Part shown: in pieces, positions 63,045-63,990 of the stretch
How positions within the stretch are numbered: the first letter of the stretch is position 1
Layout: every line of letters starts with the position of its first letter
Origin: Gemmatimonadota bacterium
Lineage (GTDB): Bacteria > Gemmatimonadota > Gemmatimonadetes > Gemmatimonadales > Gemmatimonadaceae
Length of the DNA: 63,990 bases
NCBI GenBank assembly: GCA_016194585.1
Contig: JACQBG010000008.1
Coordinates: 1-63,990, forward strand
Reading direction: 5' to 3'
The notes under the pieces: generated by a model
Seen by the model: only the letters and a program-made list of their open reading frames with translations
Databases searched by the model: none
What the model was told of the DNA's origin: nothing
Translations under genes and position numbers: made by a program

Positions 63045-63990
63045 TGCGGCTGTTCACGCCCGACCAGCTGCGGGAGAACGTCGGCATCGCCATCGACGCC
63101 TTGCGGGTGAGCAAGCTGCGGTCGGGGCTCACCATCCTCGGCGTGGTGATCGGCGTCGCGACGGTGATGACGATGGCGTCGATCGTGCAGGGGGTCCGCG
63201 ACCAGATCCTGCACACGATCGAGATCGCGGGGCCGACCACGTTCTACGTCATGAAGGTGTTCTCCAAGACGCCGGTCAATCCCGACCGGCTCCCGAAGTA
63301 CATCCGGGTGCGGCCGGACCTCCGTCCCGAAGAGGCGGAGCGCCTCGCCGCGTTGCCGCAGATCCGCTACGCGAGCATCTGGACGCAGGTGTTCGGGCGG
63401 CTCGAATACGCGGGGAGCCGCACGCAGAACACGGCGATCTTCGGCGCCGACGACCGGTACCAGGAGCTGCAGGGGGGCGAGCTCACCGACGGGCGCTGGT
63501 TCACGAAGTCGGAGCTGCACGCGGGGAGCGCCGTGGTCGTGCTCGACGAGGAGAAGGCGCTCCGCCTGTTCGGCCGCGAACGCGCCATCGGCAAGACGAT
63601 GAGCGTCGCCGGGCGCCCCGTGCAGGTGGTCGGCCTCTACAAGCCACCCGAGAACATCTTCGCGCCCCAGGGCCAGGAGACGGGGGCGATCGTGCCGTTC
63701 GAGTTCGCGTGGCACGCGTATCACATCGACAAGACGAACGCGCTGTTCATCCCCGTCAAGCCGAAGGAGGGCGTGAGCGTGACCGACGCGATGGACGCGG
63801 TGACGGTGGCGCTCCGCGAGATGCGCCGGCTGCGCCCCGGCGACAAGGACAACTTCGACCTCATGAGCCAGGACCAGATTCTCGACACCTTCATGTCCAT
63901 CACCGACATCTTCTTCCTCGTCATGATCGCGCTCGCCTCGGTCGCGCTCATGGTCGGCGGCATCGGCGTGATGGCGATCATGATGGTGTC
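63041..63990 (+). CDS. MacB-type ABC permease, type B, copy 3 (3' truncated by window)
   Basis: The open frame runs off the window after 316 residues. It starts MMRLFTPDQLRENVGIAIDALRVSKLRSGLTILGVVIGV, and its periplasmic domain begins PTTFYVMKVF. The third-helix motif GGIGVMAIMM is just reached at the edge. The CxxxxxxC pair of the other type B copies is absent in the part seen. ATG at 63041 overlaps the previous stop (ATGA); ATG at 63044 is the alternative. Confidence 0.88.
   Translation, partial: MMRLFTPDQLRENVGIAIDALRVSKLRSGLTILGVVIGVATVMTMASIVQGVRDQILHTIEIAGPTTFYVMKVFSKTPVNPDRLPKYIRVRPDLRPEEAERLAALPQIRYASIWTQVFGRLEYAGSRTQNTAIFGADDRYQELQGGELTDGRWFTKSELHAGSAVVVLDEEKALRLFGRERAIGKTMSVAGRPVQVVGLYKPPENIFAPQGQETGAIVPFEFAWHAYHIDKTNALFIPVKPKEGVSVTDAMDAVTVALREMRRLRPGDKDNFDLMSQDQILDTFMSITDIFFLVMIALASVALMVGGIGVMAIMMV

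Overview
The window is very GC-rich and densely coded on both strands. No rRNA, tRNA, CRISPR array or phage genes were seen. Gene content suggests a Gram-negative-type, heterotrophic soil or water bacterium, most likely Gemmatimonadota: Rnf with 2-oxoacid:ferredoxin oxidoreductases, a TonB receptor, a TolC/MacAB exporter, a DUF5916 outer-membrane protein and a secreted M28 peptidase. The phylum is an inference. No stretch longer than 300 bases lacks a gene.

Region 1 (1-17885). The 3' end of a SulP transporter gene and two small envelope genes are followed by a minus-strand block of 13 tightly packed genes (17622 down to 2000). It encodes a two-subunit 2-oxoacid:ferredoxin oxidoreductase (KorA, KorB), an orphan 334-aa protein, RnfB, a 1702-aa pyruvate:ferredoxin oxidoreductase with an extra C-terminal ferredoxin, RnfC, RnfD, RnfG, RnfE, RnfA, a 51-aa Cys/His-rich membrane peptide, the flavin transferase ApbE and a zinc-ribbon protein. 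Most neighbours overlap by 1-4 bases. The block appears to join ferredoxin reduction by 2-oxoacid oxidation to the ion-pumping Rnf complex, together with the enzyme that attaches FMN to RnfD and RnfG.

Region 2 (17886-35500). This holds an M28 peptidase, a DinB protein, glnS overlapping two tandem deoxynucleoside-kinase-like genes, a ribokinase, a heavy-metal-binding protein and a PNPOx-like protein. Next comes an acetate-uptake operon: cyclophilin, DUF485, ActP, a ThDP enzyme and an MBL-fold hydrolase. A GxxExxY gene lies inside an inverted-repeat element. A rhomboid protease, a D-threonine-aldolase-like enzyme and a DUF5916 protein follow.

Region 3 (35500-52040). This holds a Kir-type potassium channel, a serine hydrolase, a SET-domain protein overlapping a TonB receptor, YaeQ, a DEAD-box helicase, DUF486, a GNAT enzyme and an aldehyde dehydrogenase. 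It ends with a two-gene minus-strand operon of a giant NtrY-like histidine kinase and a tandem pseudokinase-kinase.

Region 4 (52037-63990). An exported protein is followed by a tripartite exporter locus: TolC, an HlyD/MacA adaptor and one ATPase. At least six consecutive MacB-type permease genes follow, alternating between two types; the last runs off the window.

Two features cut across the regions. First, ACGGAT/ATCCGTGG inverted repeats recur in five intergenic places, and one copy contains the GxxExxY gene. A related ACGGAGG repeat lies in frame in the linker of the large oxidoreductase. Second, many first genes of transcription units have a -10-like hexamer ending about 5-8 bases before the start codon and no Shine-Dalgarno sequence, which suggests leaderless transcripts.
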